In this document: positions 51,301 to 63,779 of the stretch, in pieces
Layout of the letters: each line of letters opens with the position of its first letter
How positions within the stretch are numbered: position 1 is the stretch's first letter
Assembly: GCF_000224145.3 (NCBI RefSeq)
Contig: NW_004190488.1
Location: forward strand, 133,252 to 197,251
DNA length: 64,000 nt
Reading direction: 5' to 3'
Source of the DNA: Ciona intestinalis
Taxonomy: Eukaryota; Chordata; Ascidiacea; Phlebobranchia; Cionidae
The notes under the pieces: model-generated
What the model was told of the DNA's origin: nothing
The model's database searches: none
What the model saw: the letters and a program-made list of their open reading frames with translations, nothing else
Program-made: the position numbers and the translations under genes

Positions 51301-53002
51301 GCATTGGTTGAATAAATGTACATTTACTAATTAATTGATCAGGTAATGGGGCAACTGTGTCCTATACCCTAAGTCCCGTGGCATGCCTTAGCATAGTATT
51401 TCACCTACATCAAATAGAAGTTATTTTATGTTTTGTAAAATATTTCTAATGTGTAAAATATAAATACGTGTAGATATAGTAATTTAATATGAAAGTACGC
51501 ACAGAGTACCAGATAATCAAAATGTTTGTTCACAGAAAAAGCTTCACTCCTTGACTGCTGAAGCTGAGCGGTTACAAACAGAAATCATTTCCCGAGAAGA
51601 AATGCTGTTAAGGTTTGGAGCTGAATCACATGTTGTCGAGGAGGTATATATGTAGTTGGGTGGGGTAAGGTGGGACACCTTCTTATTCATTTTTTCATTC
51701 TCTTTGGTAGTAAACAAAGAACAGCCAATGTTAATTGTTTAAAACATGATCAGGTGTATATTAAGTTCTTAAGATATTTTATCTTACCCCACAGTACTAT
51801 ATCTTTATTATTTATTTACACTGTGGTGCTGGCAAACTTTAAATCACTGATGTACGATTGCATACTATATGATGTGTCTCAAAATACCTCATTTATGTGT
51901 GTGTGGGCCATTGTGGGTGATTGTATTTTATCTCTCACACAATTTAAAGGACCCATTAGTGACTACTTGGTTGTACCAAATACAATTAAGTGTCTTGTCA
52001 GCGATACACATGTCTGTCTATAATTTTTGCAGCATTTAGATTCAAATATATTTAGTTATAATAACACATGAACCTATACAGTATATACATAGTTTAGATA
52101 ATTTTTTGAATCAAAGTGTACTGAAATACATTAAATAATAATATAGAATCCTACACTTATGTGAAAATGTTTGGTACATAATTTGAAATTCTATTTTTTA
52201 ATAGTTGGGTGCAACAGCTATGCTCTTTTATTGACACTTTTCCATCACTTTGTATTCATGGCATGCATTATTTAGCAACTGTTTTGTTTTTCTGTTCATC
52301 CCTTTTTTTTGTTATTGAAATAGCATATTCTTTGATATCGTTATATTGAAATTATATATATTGAAGAGATAAATAAAAATTATATTATGTAGTAAGCATA
52401 TTAACATTCTTTTAATAGGAGAGATTAGTTGCTGAGAAGAAAAACAACACTCTTCGTCAACGTCTTGCCGATTTCAGAGTTCCTGACGTGCAAGATTATG
52501 TGGAGAAAAAGGCAAATTTGACCGAACTTCAAAAAGTTGTTAAAAGTTGGGAAAGAAAGGTTGAGATAGCTCAGGTACTTAGTGTTCAAAATATTTTTTA
52601 AAAAAAATAGGCTACCTAATCAGAGTTTAAAAATATAGGCTACCTAATGAGAAAATTTTACATGTGTTAAAAATATCACATGTTTGGAGTTCTTTTCTAA
52701 ATGGGTGAAGTCTTATGCTGATGTATGCCAGGAGATCTGGAAATTAGGGTAGTTTTATCATGTATGGTTACAAATATGATAGACTACAAATTTGTTGCTG
52801 TCTGATGGAGTTAATATTTGCACTTCAAGTCTTAATACACAAATAGTAATGAAATTCCTAAACAGCGCTTGTACACATCATTCATTATGATTTGATTTGT
52901 TGCATTTTACAGATGGCATTAAAAACTCACAAAAAATATTGGCAACAAATTTGGAGTCAAAGTCAACAAATGAATGTTTGGAGTCACCATGATACAAAAT
53001 AA
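48341..53002 (+). CDS. CCDC113: CCDC113/CFAP263, ciliary axoneme coiled-coil protein
   Basis: Nine exons: 48341-48450, 48852-48975, 49430-49600, 50107-50262, 50531-50611, 50965-51120, 51536-51643, 52419-52574, 52913-53002; 383 residues (human 377), phases close. After an acidic N-terminus come SETEMFEKFFRRVEP and GRKRSRSKGSAVDKLLRLTA. Then the CCDC113-specific core: LRLKNSTLKVQKKKLQLQLK, LHEVDFNQLKIENQQYLEKI and GNTLQVLNLYKKKLH. The C-terminus has QRLADFRVPDVQDYV and WERKVEIAQMALKTHKKYW. The protein is almost all coiled coil. In relatives it works with CCDC96 at the axoneme between radial spoke 3 and the nexin-dynein regulatory complex, and at centriolar satellites, in ciliogenesis and motility. 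An X-box upstream fits ciliary control. The donor after exon 2 is GTCGGG, a weak site. An AATAAA overlaps the stop codon. Confidence 0.94.
48605..48800. mobile_element. Palindrome-rich repeat, probable non-autonomous DNA element
   Basis: Begins near CAGGGATGGCATACTCGG and contains several inverted copies of CCGACTAAA/TTTAGTCGG, including the palindrome GACTAAAATTTTAGTC. The right end is not clear. In the first CCDC113 intron. Confidence 0.5.
49880..50060 (-). mobile_element. Family A SINE, degenerate
   Basis: CCAACAGTTTGGACAACTGA, AGAGAAACTGGGTTTG and TAGTAGCAGCATCGGACTTT identify the middle and head. Ends about 45 bases before the CCDC113 exon at 50107. Confidence 0.5.
50653..50775. repeat. 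Interspersed repeat, uninterrupted copy (relative of 29113-29380)
   Basis: Matches the flanks of the MITE at 29210-29351 but without the MITE: TTTCTCTTCAATTAGCGAAG, ACAAAACAACACCTGTTAAA, then directly TTACAGTTAAAAACATATTT. Confidence 0.7.
51650..51800. mobile_element. Family B MITE, internally shortened
   Basis: GTAGTTGGGTGGGGTAAGGT to TATCTTACCCCACAGTACTA, about 150 bp; the middle is shorter than in other copies. Confidence 0.65.
51895..52040 (-). mobile_element. Family A SINE, degenerate
   Basis: AAGGACCCATTAGTGACTAC, TTAAGTGTCTTGTCAGCGAT and a lost head. In the last-but-one long CCDC113 intron. Confidence 0.5.
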
Positions 53003-54721
53003 ATCATTTTCACTTGTTCATTTTTGTTGAGATTGGCAATTTATGTTGGTTGTGTTATGAATTGTGATTATAATATAAAATCTGTATATGTAAAATTGCA
53101 CTGTATATACAAATAGTATGTTTTGTTCAATTTGTTGGTTATGACCCAAGTACTAAACGAAGAAGTACTAGTACACTGAGCCTGCTGTTATAGACTGCTA
53201 TATATTGAGTACATGACACAATGCAGTCTTTGAAAGTAAGATGAAACGTAATTAATGTCTTATTATATTAAATTATAGGGTAATTAAACAAAAAGTATAA
53301 TCAAGACAGAAATTTCATACGCAGGGTAAACGAGTATTCGTGGGTGATGACAATTAAGAAAAAAAAATTAGGTCACATTGAAACTAGTGGAAAATCGTTC
53401 AGGACTGTACTGGCCGGCAACGACGGTGCATTTCATCTTTCCTTTGCCGTTATTGGTGGTGAAATAGCATATATAAATATAAAAGAGACCATATAGTGTC
53501 CTATTTAAAAACGTTGCCGAAATAAACAGCAAGCCTCCGTGGCGTATCTACTTTGTACATAATACATAAGTCAAACATGTCTGAACAAACAATATACTTA
53601 CCAGAATAACTAACTGTCTGTGTTTCGTGTAATAGTTCACACGCCAGAAATTCGTCCACGTTACTCACAAAGCGTTTAAATGTCTTGATTGAACCCAGGT
53701 GCGTATTTTCCAAAATTGCATGAAAGCAGACATATTACATGCATTCCTATACAAGGCCTTTTTGCAGGTAGCACCTCCAACCCAGTGGTCACTAATGTGT
53801 TGTCCAAATTATCAGCGATATTTAAAAAAATAAAATAAAAAAGTAATCACTTACAAAGTAACATATATCGTAACTCGCAAGCTGGCACAAGGTGTATTAA
53901 CACCCGTGTTATAACGACTGTCGTTTTCCGGCCACGCGGTTTAAGTAAGTTACATTCATTCACTTTGTAAGATGAATACGTCAGCACAAGAACTTGATAA
54001 TCATCCAAACGTAACGGTGTGTATTTCAACAGCTTTTAAAGAAGAAATTCCTAAATATATACTTTATCTTATAATGTTCATATGTTCGCTTTATAATAAT
54101 AAAAAACAAACCAAAGTGTTGTTTTAATTGTTTGGCGTGTTGGGTACACCTGGTGCATTGCGCGTGTGAAAACCCAGCTGTTGTTATTAATAGCATGTAC
54201 TAACAATAACTGCTGTGCTACAATGACGCCACCAGTCCAGCTTGTGGTGGATTATTACTACGATTACTGCAATGCATTCAGAAGTCACGGTCAACTAAAC
54301 TGGCAGGGCTTGATTATTCCGGCGGGAGGCGAAAAGTGTGAAGTCGCCTGATTACAAGCGCTAGGCAAAACGCGAAATTTACTTGGTTCGAAGCATTGTG
54401 CGTTGATTGCTTTACATTAGTAAGTATTGCTACCAGTATGTATATGCTGAATATAGTGGACGCTGGAGTGGCTATGAGTGCTGTGAAGAGGAGTCGGTAT
54501 AACGCAGATCGTCATGAACAACCGGTTGTGTAAACGGCAGACTTCGCAAATGAAACAATTGCCGTTACACGTATAGTTTGTATAAGTTGTTATTACATAA
54601 AAGAACCAGTATGTACAGGCAGCCCGTGTGGCTCACGCCAGTTCGCGACGTGGAGAGTCTAACTTTGTAATACCTTATAGGATATTATACAGTTGTCAAA
54701 ATTAGACATAGATAATATAAA
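53003..54721. other. Intergenic, CCDC113 to ESRP
   Basis: Contains a SINE (53770-53972), a minus-strand exon-like stretch (about 53607-53698) and the ESRP leader, in which ATG-started uORF-like sequence lies at 54223-54351. No TATA box is evident. The remainder shows nothing I can name. Confidence 0.45.
53770..53972 (+). mobile_element. Family A SINE, head lost
   Basis: TCCAACCCAGTGGTCACTAA, ATAACGACTGTCGTTTTCCG and AAGTAAGTTACATTCATTCA. Confidence 0.75.
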
Positions 54722-57700
54722 ATGATTACAAGAAGTGCCGACCAAACTGGCGGTCATTACTGTGATTTTTTGGTCTTGTTCTATTGCGGAACGAACGGTG
54801 ATAATTCTCCGGAACTTCTCGGAAGCGACGAAAGTGATTTAATTGTTATAGCATGGCAACTCCTGGATCTGCAACAAAACCAAGTAAGTAACGTGATAGT
54901 TTTGTATAAACAGAATATTCAACACGATTTAAATAAATGAGAATTGTTTGAGTTTAATTGGGTTTACTAATTATGTATACGCGTGTCATATCTATTTACC
55001 TTCGCAAAGCGGGACAGTTTATAACACGGGTGTGTTTTAACGCGCCGCTACGTAGGGAGTTTCAAACACCTGACACCCATGCTTGCGAAATAATTTACAA
55101 GTGTAATAATAAATTAGGTATATATTTCGTTTAAACATGTGATTTCTAATTTGAGTAATCTATAATAAAAATATTTTTCTATTTGTCTCTTGACCATGGT
55201 TACACACGTCGACCGCTGCGAAAGCAGCAGCGGCGAGCTTCGAATCTTTGTTTGTCTTTCGACTACCACGCGTGGCTTTTAGTTTTTGTGGTTGCCTGTA
55301 CCAGAACCGCTCATAACTTGACACGTTTTCTATAATTTTGATAAAAGTCAAAAGCAATATTAAATTTATATTTTTTAATGGTCGAAACTTTTTTCATTTG
55401 ACGGAAATTAAAAAAAAGTTAATACACCGCGTTTTTAAACAGCATCATAATATGTGAAAGCGCAAAAGATAAAGGACATTTCTGTTTAAAGATATAGTAG
55501 AGTGGGAGAAGATGGGACACCTTTAGCACATAATATATAAATATCCTGATCGATTTTCAACAATTAACAACGGTCTATATCATCGTCTTCCTGAGAATAC
55601 GGTTTTATAATTCATTGAATTTTCTTTGTTTCCTACCGAATGGAATGAGAAAATAGAAAAAAAGGTGTCCCATCTTTCTCCCCCCTACTATATAATTGTG
55701 GCCCCACGCAACTCTAGATAAACTTTCCTATAACCGTTCATATCACGACCAGGAAATATGAGATTTAGTTGATAACGTATCTTTTCCTTTTCCGCCCAAC
55801 TTTATACCATAATAAAAACCTTTTTATTTGTTTTAATTAGACGGGCGACATTCATTACATTTGCGTCAAAAGCGAAGAAGAAATGAAAAATAAATGGAAA
55901 GAAGTTGCTGGAATAGACGAAGAAGTTATTGCTAAGGCTCCGATGTTTGAAGATGCCATACAACAGGTGTTTTATTTGTCTGATACCTTATAAATATTCG
56001 GGTGGTGGAAGATAGGACAGGACACCTTTTTATTCTATTTTTTTCGTCCTAATAACTAAAAGTGGCAATAACCAAAAAACATTCAAAAAATTATTAAAAA
56101 ATATCCTTAAGACTCCTATAGACCATTATTAATTGTTTAAAACACTATCAGAATATTTTGTTATTATGTGCTAAAGGTGTCCCATCTCCCCCCAGGCTAC
56201 TATATTAGTGGGGTCAGATAGGATACCACTAACACCTAAATCACATATTTCTTGATCGTGTTTTGAACAATTATAACAACGCTCTTTTAAAGTCACGGAG
56301 CTACGGTTATAAAATTTCGTAAATATTCTTTGTTTACTAAACTAAACGGAACAAAAAAACAACAAAAACATATGTACCATCTTATCCCAATTAAAGTATA
56401 TATAAGTGCGTTTCGTTTGTAACTGTATCAATTTACAATTACTATTGGTTCAATATTGGGGCTTGGTGGTCAGCAGGCGCTAGTTTTGGTGTATACCCGA
56501 TTTGGTACTCGGATGCTGCAGCCAGTTTTGGCCTAATGGTCATTGCTTCAACCCAGTGGTCATAATGGGTTGTCTAAATCATTAGCCATACATAGAAACC
56601 TTAAATATAACATTCACGTACAAAGTCGCTACACAGTATCTCGTAAGTGGGTACGAGGTGTATAGAATGAGGCACCTGTGTTATAACGACTATTGTTGAA
56701 CAACTACGCGGAAATAAATAAACGTTTTTCATTTAATTGTTGTCAAGTGTCTATTAAAAGTTTACTTTATGTCTTTTAAACCACATTAATTAATTATACC
56801 TTTAATGTATGAATGTTTTTTTAGTTCGAACACGCCGTACGGAACGAACTAAACGAGAAAGGCCGAACATGCAGCTTTACTCTTTGCACTGATGGTCAAG
56901 CACATATCAGACAAGTCCTGATGCCAGGATCAATACGCAACAATACTCAACTACCGGATTTCTGCTATAGGTAAAATCAAGTAGCTCTTATCTCAGTGCT
57001 TAACCCCTGCTGTCTCGCGACCATTTGAAAAAGTTATCCCAGTAAAAAGAAATAGACGCGTTTTTGTTAAAGCAATCGGGAAACCGAACTGGCGCCATGG
57101 CACAGTAGTGGTTGGCCACCTGCCAATAGCCCAGAGCATATAGGTTCGAGGCTCGTCACTGTTACTATTATAGGCATGTGTTTTTCGGCAAGACAATTTA
57201 ATTGTCGTACTTTAAAAATGAAAAAAATCGCTGATAAATATATGGTAATTCGTAAGCAGCAACGGGATGTATAAAACAGAGCACTTGGATATAACAACTG
57301 TTGTTTCTCCGCCGCGCGAGGGCAAATAAGTTACATTCATTCATTCAATAGCTTAGGAATTTACTCTTCATTTACCTTTGATCCCTGTCGAACATTTTTC
57401 AAATATTCTGTATCTTTGTTTTAGAAAATGCACATCCAATGATTCTATAGGTTTGTATATTGCGTTAAATTAATTCAGTATTTTTAAACAGCTTCTTTGA
57501 TCTGAAAAAGGAATTTAGTCGAAATCGTTCCAACTTCAATCCGCATGCTATGGACTGTGGTGTGGAACCTTATACCTCTGTTGAAGATATGTTAAAATGT
57601 ATCCTTTATAATTTAAGTGCATTGAGACCTATCGGTGGAGGGTGGTAGTAAACAAAGAACATTCACAGAATTATAATACCGTATCCTCACAACTCCCATA

Positions 57701-60700
57701 GTCCGTTGTTAACTGTTTAAAACTCGATCAGAATATTTGGATGTTATGTGCTAAAGGTGTCCCATCTTACCCCACAGTGCTATACAATTTGTTTGGGTAT
57801 ACAGTCGCATAAAAGCGATTTTTTCAGTTACTTTAGATACTAAATATTTCTAAAATTTTACACGAACAGCAGGGTAAGGAAAGACAGGTCAGCTTTAGCA
57901 CTTAATATCCAAATTTCCTGATCGTATTTTAAACAATTAAAAATGGTCAATGGGAGTCGTTAGGATACGGTTTTATAATCCCTTAACGGGTATTAGTTTA
58001 CTACCAAATTTAACGAAAAATTAGAATGAAAAAATGCCCTATTTTCTCCCACCCCACCATGCTTTATATACAAAGTCTATTTTTCTCAACCCCAACACAA
58101 CAGACTTACAGGTTAATGTAAAGGAGCATGATACGTTTGGTGTTGACCATGTTCGTCGTATGAGTTCTGTAGTTCAGTTGCTGATATCACCTAGATATGG
58201 CAAGTTTAGCTATAGGATATATAGCCTACAATACCTAAAATGCAAAAAATTCGGCTTTGTAGAATATGCACGTCGTTTTCCTAAAAAAAATAGACAAAAA
58301 ACGAAAAACTCAGCCTATTTTGATCGAAACATGGGACAGCTTTTAAATTGATTCTGTATGTGTGAGGTCCCACGGCGAAACGCGTCAAGCGACCCGGGAT
58401 ATATAAAGCTAAATTTGTCGTAACTCTTATTGCCTAGATGGGACTATGTCTTTTTAACTTATCAAATTCTTCGTTTCTCCCCATAATAACATAACATGCA
58501 TATTTCACACAGGCCACACATTCGCTGAACCAGAAAGAGTAACAGATCGACTTGAGACTGGCCCGTGGTAAGAATATAACCTTATTCTATAGTATGGTGG
58601 GGGAAGATGGAACACCCTTTCATTCTTTTACTTGTCCCGCTAGTAAACTAAAAATATTCAGAGAATTATAAAACCGTATCTTTACGACTTCCATAGACCG
58701 TTGATAAATGTTTAAAACACGATCATGATATTTGAATTTGATATGTACTAAGATGTCCCGTCTTCCCCCATCCTACTATATAGGTTTAAATTGGTCGAAT
58801 GACACTGAAAAACACCATTAAATGAATTTTAGTAATATTTCCAAACTTGACTGATTTTAGAAATATAAATTATATTAGTTTATGTCTTCAATGTTACTAC
58901 ATCAGAAATAGCTGGTAAACTGATTTTAAGCATGTGTCTTATTATAGCATGACATCTGAGCTTATTAATGATAACACGGTTGTTCGTGCACGAGGATTGC
59001 CATGGCAGGCTTCAGATCATGACGTCGCAAGGTTTTTCAAAGGTCTTAACATTCCAAGGTATTGTCCTATCATTCTGCATTGGTGAATATAACATATTTA
59101 GTTTTCTACTGTCATTACTTTATTTAACTGGGTAAATTGGTGAAATTTATATACTAGGATGGGGGAAGATGGGACGTCGTTTTATTCTATTTTCTCGTCC
59201 CATTTGGTAGGAAACAAAAAACATTTAAAGAATTATAAAACCGTATCCTCACGACTTCAATAGACCATTGTTAATTGTTTAAAACCCGATCAGGATATTT
59301 GGACATTATTTGCTAAAGGTGTCCCATCTCCCCCCCCCACACCTTACTAATATCGTATTGTGTATTTTAGCTCGTTTCAGACGCTAAAAAACTAAATTGT
59401 TACTATTTTTCTCACGATTGCACTATATATTACTACAACGCTGTTTTTGGGGTGCTAATTGTTTGTTTTTCACAATCACTATTGTTTGGTTTTTTTTTGT
59501 TGGTGCTTCACTGTTGGTGTTGGTGGTCTCTTGACACGTCAATCCACTGTACTGGTTTTGGTTCGGTGACGTCATTGGTGTTTGGAAATGGTCTTTTTGT
59601 GGATTCGGCTCTTGGTGGTTGGTTAACAGAGGTGGGGCAGCTTTAGTGTTGAACCCTCAGGGACGCCGAAACGGAGAAGCGCTGGTTCGATTCGAGAATG
59701 AACAGCAAAGAGATCTTGCATTGTTGCGTCACAAGCACCATATGGCCAGCAGATACATTGAGGTGAAATATGAATATAGGCATATAGGTCCAACAGTAAA
59801 AGGACTTCGAAAGATATAAATTTAAAAGTCATATGAAAACACAATCTACCGATTTTATATTGTATTTCCAAGATAGTCCAGAAAGACTATAGAATTTAAA
59901 AGGTTGTTATTATTTCGAACCCGTTACGCATCCACGCTAACGAGTGCATCACGCGCAACGTGCACATTTCTAATCAGCATATTAAACGTTGCATGTCACA
60001 CACCGTCGCTTTATGCAAAAGACACGAAAGAACTTTAACGGCGCTCTTCCACGGCGCGAAAAAGATTATGTATGGTAATGTGTGATATAGTGCTTAAATC
60101 AGGGCCCGATGATAGCTGTCGAGCGATGCCGATCAAGGAAACGTGATTCATTGTTCGTTTCCGAAACACAGATAGAAACGCATTGATGCAACATCTCCCC
60201 ACCACGTCACACGCACTGTATGGGCTTTAGTTCTAGGAACTATTGTCGATATTCACATTACAGTGTGCACTAAGAGTTCCATTGTAGCCACGTATGTGGC
60301 GTAGTAGGCAAAACTAGCTGTTTAGGTAGGACGCATTGCGCTTTTTTGGCCTGAATTACATTGTGTGTAACAAGAGTTGTGTTTTTAGGTGTACAGAGCT
60401 TCTGGAGATGAATTTCTTAAAGTGGCTGCAGGTTTGTTTATTAAACTGTCTCCACTAAACGTATGAGAAGTCATTATAACGACTCTTTATGGATGTTTGC
60501 ATTTTAATAACAGTCATGTCTGCGAACTCATCATCAAATTTCATGCGAGTTCGGGTTCGAATCTCAGTTACAGAATAAATACAGAATCGCTCGCTTTAGC
60601 TTTGTAAAAGCAGTATTTATACCGAGGAAATCCTAAATAATATCTCTAACTAAATGAATAATAAAATACGCCTCACCTTTTGGCACATAAAATTCAAATA

Positions 60701-63700
60701 TCTTTATCGTGTTTTAAAAAATTAAAACGGTCTGTGGGAGTCGTGAGGATACGGTTTTACAATTCGTTAAATATTCTTTGTTTACTACCGAATGTGACGA
60801 GAAAATAGAACAAAAAGGTGTTCTTTCTTCCCCCACCCTACTATAAACTTAATTATAAAAAGATTTTTTGAAAAAATGTTTATCTAGAATAAACTTAATT
60901 TTGAGTTCACCGAAACAAAGGAATTCCCCACACGAGTTAGAAGGTCAATGTCAAGACCACAGCTTATCTGATCGTCATCGTTTTCGATTTTGTTTTTTTC
61001 GCCGACTATAACCGAAGGCAGTTTCATTGTTTACTAAATCAGTAATAAATTTATAGATCTAATTATACTACCATGTTATGTTACTCACGGACATCCAACG
61101 CAAAAGATTAAACAAAAGTTTCGTAGGTTCTTCATGTGAAGCAATCCACTTTCTCTCCAAAGAGGGCGAGGCAATAGTGCGCATGCGCGGACTCCCGTTC
61201 ACTGCTGGACCACGTGATATTGTGAGTTCAATATAAAAAAAATAAATATGGATTTGGAAAAAAAGCGAAAAGTACAGTGTATTAATGCAAGCATTTTTTA
61301 TATAAAAAATATATTTTTAAGGTCGAGTTTTTCGGAGACGAAATTCCAGTTGCTCACGGCGAGGAAGGTGTCTTATTGGTTAAATTTGCTGACGGCCGCC
61401 CAACTGGTGACGCGTTTGTTTTGTTTACCAGCGAAAAGGTAAAGTAGCCTCACCGTTTCTAATTAAGAAGCACGTATGAAAGTCGTGTCAATTATATGTC
61501 TTTTGTTTATTCAAAGTACATTTGCAGCGTGAGCTGTATACTGGCTGATTGTATGATTGTGTATTAATTAAATGATTGAAGTTTAAGAATTCAGATCGCG
61601 ATTACAAAGCATTGTCAGCCCTCTATGTATGATATTGGTTGTAATGAATTGAAGTATAAACGAGAATTTATTTTTGTATATATAGTTTGCGGTTGCTGCC
61701 TTGAACAAGCATAAACTAACGCTAGGCAAGCGATACGTGGAAATATTCAAAAGCACTGCAGCTGAAGTTCAGCAGGTAGGTGGCAACTTATTTAGCTGTA
61801 ACTTAAATTGACAGTAATCTGTGTGACTATGACGTGTAATTGGCCGATGTCATTAAAACAGTTAAAGGGACTTTGTTCGTCCAGATTTGCTTGGACACTA
61901 AGAATAATACGTGATTGTTCAACGCTTGTTAGACCGTAAAACTTTTACGCCCGGGGGCGAGTTTTATCAGCGCTGCGCAACTTTCTTGATTACTACATTT
62001 CGTAACTGCGTTCCGTACATTTAGGTAACGGCCATCTAGTCTAGAGGTAAAGGATTTTGTTTTCGCAAAACATGTTAAAAGTGAAAAAGGCCGAGAGAAA
62101 ATATAAGGGCAAGTGAATTAAAACGGGTTGTACCAGATTAATACGGTGTATATATGCTTTAGAGGTGTATAATCTTAAGGTGTTTTGGTGTTTTATGCTA
62201 GTGTTGGTGTTTAATTAACATAAAACAAAAACAAAGCTTAGTTAACAATAACAAGGTTTTGTTTCAAGTTAATGCAGCTTTGGTGATCTAATAATTGAAA
62301 GTAAGTTAACGCGAGTTTTCAATTTGGACATTTATTTAATCCCCACAACCTAACCTATAAACTCTGTAAAAAATATGGTTTAACTCGGTGCATGTCCTTT
62401 ACCTATATTACCAATATACTTATATATAGGTATAAGTATATTTCTTGGTGATGTAAAATTTGTAGCTTATATTTAAATGCTTATTTAAAAGTTCTTTTTT
62501 AAACTTATCCCTTTCGAGTGAAAACTACTTCAGTTTTTCGCGTTTGACCAAAAATGTAACGTCCACAGGTTTTAAGCCGCCACATGACGAGCCCAATCAT
62601 ACCCACTATGCCATCAGCAATGCCATTTTCATTTGTAGCAGGAGGACCACATATGTTGGGTCATCAGCCTCATATTTTACCCCCACCGCAACAACCAGTA
62701 CCCGCTGGGGCCATCCGGAACTGCATAAGGTATAATGCCCTAACTAGCTGTTCGAATATCGGTTTCTAACTGTTAGAATATTGGTTAATATTTGGGCTTA
62801 ATTATAAAGCGTGTACTTTGCTTAGACTGCGAGGAATGCCATACTCTGCTACAGTTGAAGACATCACATCATTTCTTGGGGAATTGGCAAACTCAATACT
62901 ACCACATGGAATTCATATGGTACTAAATCAACAGGTCAGTTTTAAACAGATTATTTAAATATTTGAAGTTTTACCAGAAGAGATTTGGTATGATATAGTA
63001 GGCTAGGGTAGGATGGAACGAGTTTTTATTCTTTTTTCCCGTTTCATATAACTATATAACCGTAAGTCTACAACCCTAAAAGAGCCTCCGTAATTATTGA
63101 ACATAAGGAAACATGGGTTTTAGGTGCTAACAATATCCCATTTTACCCCAAAGTACTACCTACCCACAGTATATTTAAATAATCTCCAAACACCGTGAAC
63201 AATAATGGATCTTACCTTATGTAATAATAGGGTCGTCCATCCGGTGACGCGTTCATACAACTGTCGTCTGTCGAAAAATGCAGCCAAGCTGCCCTGGACG
63301 TTAGTAAAGGAGGTTGCCACAAAAGGCACATGGGTGAAAGGTACGTTGAGGTGTTTCAATGTTCCGGTGATGAAATGAACATGGTGCTTATGGGTGGAAC
63401 GCTCAACCGTAATGGCATGCTACCCCCGCCTGGAATGGGTGAGTTAAGAGACAGACAAATTAAAAACTAAACAACTTATTCTATAATTCCAATTCTGTTT
63501 TTGTTATGTTATGTGCTATTTTAATTCATAAAACAACCGATTTTTATTTCCGCAGCAATATTATCTCAAGAACCGGTTCCAGCGCCGCCTGTCTCTTTGC
63601 CTGCTACTAACTTTCCAGCCCACCCTCCAGTTTCTGCTCCATTCATTTTACAAACTCCACATGGCACGTTACTGATGCAGACGCCACTGCCACAGACATC

Positions 63701-63779
63701 TGGCATCCAACCAGCTCACCCTATCGAAATAATTCACCCCCACACTTTATTCACTGCCCCACGAACTATATATCAGCAA
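54722..63779 (+). CDS. ESRP: ESRP, epithelial splicing regulatory protein (3' end beyond window)
   Basis: Sixteen exons: 54722-54883, 55841-55966, 56825-56970, 57492-57598, 58104-58199, 58513-58567, 58948-59058, 59630-59762, 60389-60431, 61127-61221, 61322-61438, 61686-61775, 62569-62729, 62826-62934, 63231-63438, 63556-63779. These give 661 residues, open at the window edge. The N-terminal RNase-like domain matches ESRP ([39 protein letters not shown]). RRM1 has [20 protein letters not shown] and [13 protein letters not shown]2 has [16 protein letters not shown] and [14 protein letters not shown]3 has [16 protein letters not shown] and [11 protein letters not shown], followed by [15 protein letters not shown] Pro-rich tail follows. 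ESRPs bind GU-rich intronic RNA in the nucleus and set epithelial exon choice (FGFR2 is the classic target). The exon at 58199 uses a GC donor. Introns are packed with family B MITEs. Confidence 0.96.
55493..55694. mobile_element. Family B MITE
   Basis: ATATAGTAGAGTGGGAGAAG to CTCCCCCCTACTATATA, in ESRP intron 1. Confidence 0.85.
56000..56206. mobile_element. Family B MITE
   Basis: CGGGTGGTGGAAGATAGGAC to CATCTCCCCCCAGGCTACTA. Opposite internal orientation to the copy that abuts it. Confidence 0.75.
56204..56402. mobile_element. Family B MITE, abutting the previous copy
   Basis: TATATTAGTGGGGTCAGATA to TCTTATCCCAATTAAAGTAT. Shares its TA boundary with the copy at 56000-56206. Confidence 0.7.
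56535..56735 (+). mobile_element. Family A SINE, head lost
   Basis: TTCAACCCAGTGGTCATAAT, AAATCATTAGCCATACATAG and TATAACGACTATTGTTG. Confidence 0.7.
57089..57349 (+). mobile_element. Family A SINE, full length
   Basis: Head GGCGCCATGGCACAGTAGTG, B-box-like AGGTTCGAGGCTCGTCACTG, tail GGCAAATAAGTTACATTCAT. In an ESRP intron. Confidence 0.75.
57635..57785. mobile_element. Family B MITE, left arm truncated
   Basis: GTGGAGGGTGGTAGTAAACA to CCATCTTACCCCACAGTGCT, begins about 35 bases after the ESRP exon ending at 57598. Confidence 0.65.
57868..58062. mobile_element. Family B MITE
   Basis: CAGCAGGGTAAGGAAAGACA to TTTTCTCCCACCCCACCATG. Ends some 40 bases before the ESRP exon at 58104. Confidence 0.75.
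58588..58783. mobile_element. Family B MITE
   Basis: TATAGTATGGTGGGGGAAGA to TTCCCCCATCCTACTATATA, 20 bases after the ESRP exon ending at 58567. Confidence 0.85.
59151..59350. mobile_element. Family B MITE
   Basis: TATACTAGGATGGGGGAAGA to CCCCCCCACACCTTACTAAT. Confidence 0.8.
60660..60846. mobile_element. Family B MITE, left end eroded
   Basis: CGCCTCACCTTTTGGCACAT to TTCCCCCACCCTACTATAAA, with GTGTTTTAAAAAATTAAAAC and GTCGTGAGGATACGGTTTTA. Confidence 0.8.
62994..63158. mobile_element. Family B MITE, divergent
   Basis: TATAGTAGGCTAGGGTAGGA to CCCATTTTACCCCAAAGTAC, in the intron inside RRM3. Confidence 0.6.

Noticed and set aside
59452-59646. 64-codon hydrophobic ORF before an ESRP exon
   Set aside because: Out of frame with the RRM1 exon at 59630 and intronic; T-rich sequence gives Leu/Phe/Val by chance.
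60530-60595. B-box-like GGGTTCGAATCTCAG, possible tRNA
   Set aside because: I could not fold a cloverleaf: no matching acceptor stem or D arm. At most a tRNA-derived relic.
62030-62085. A-box-like TAGTCTAGAGGTA, possible tRNA
   Set aside because: No B box follows and the anticodon stem does not form properly.
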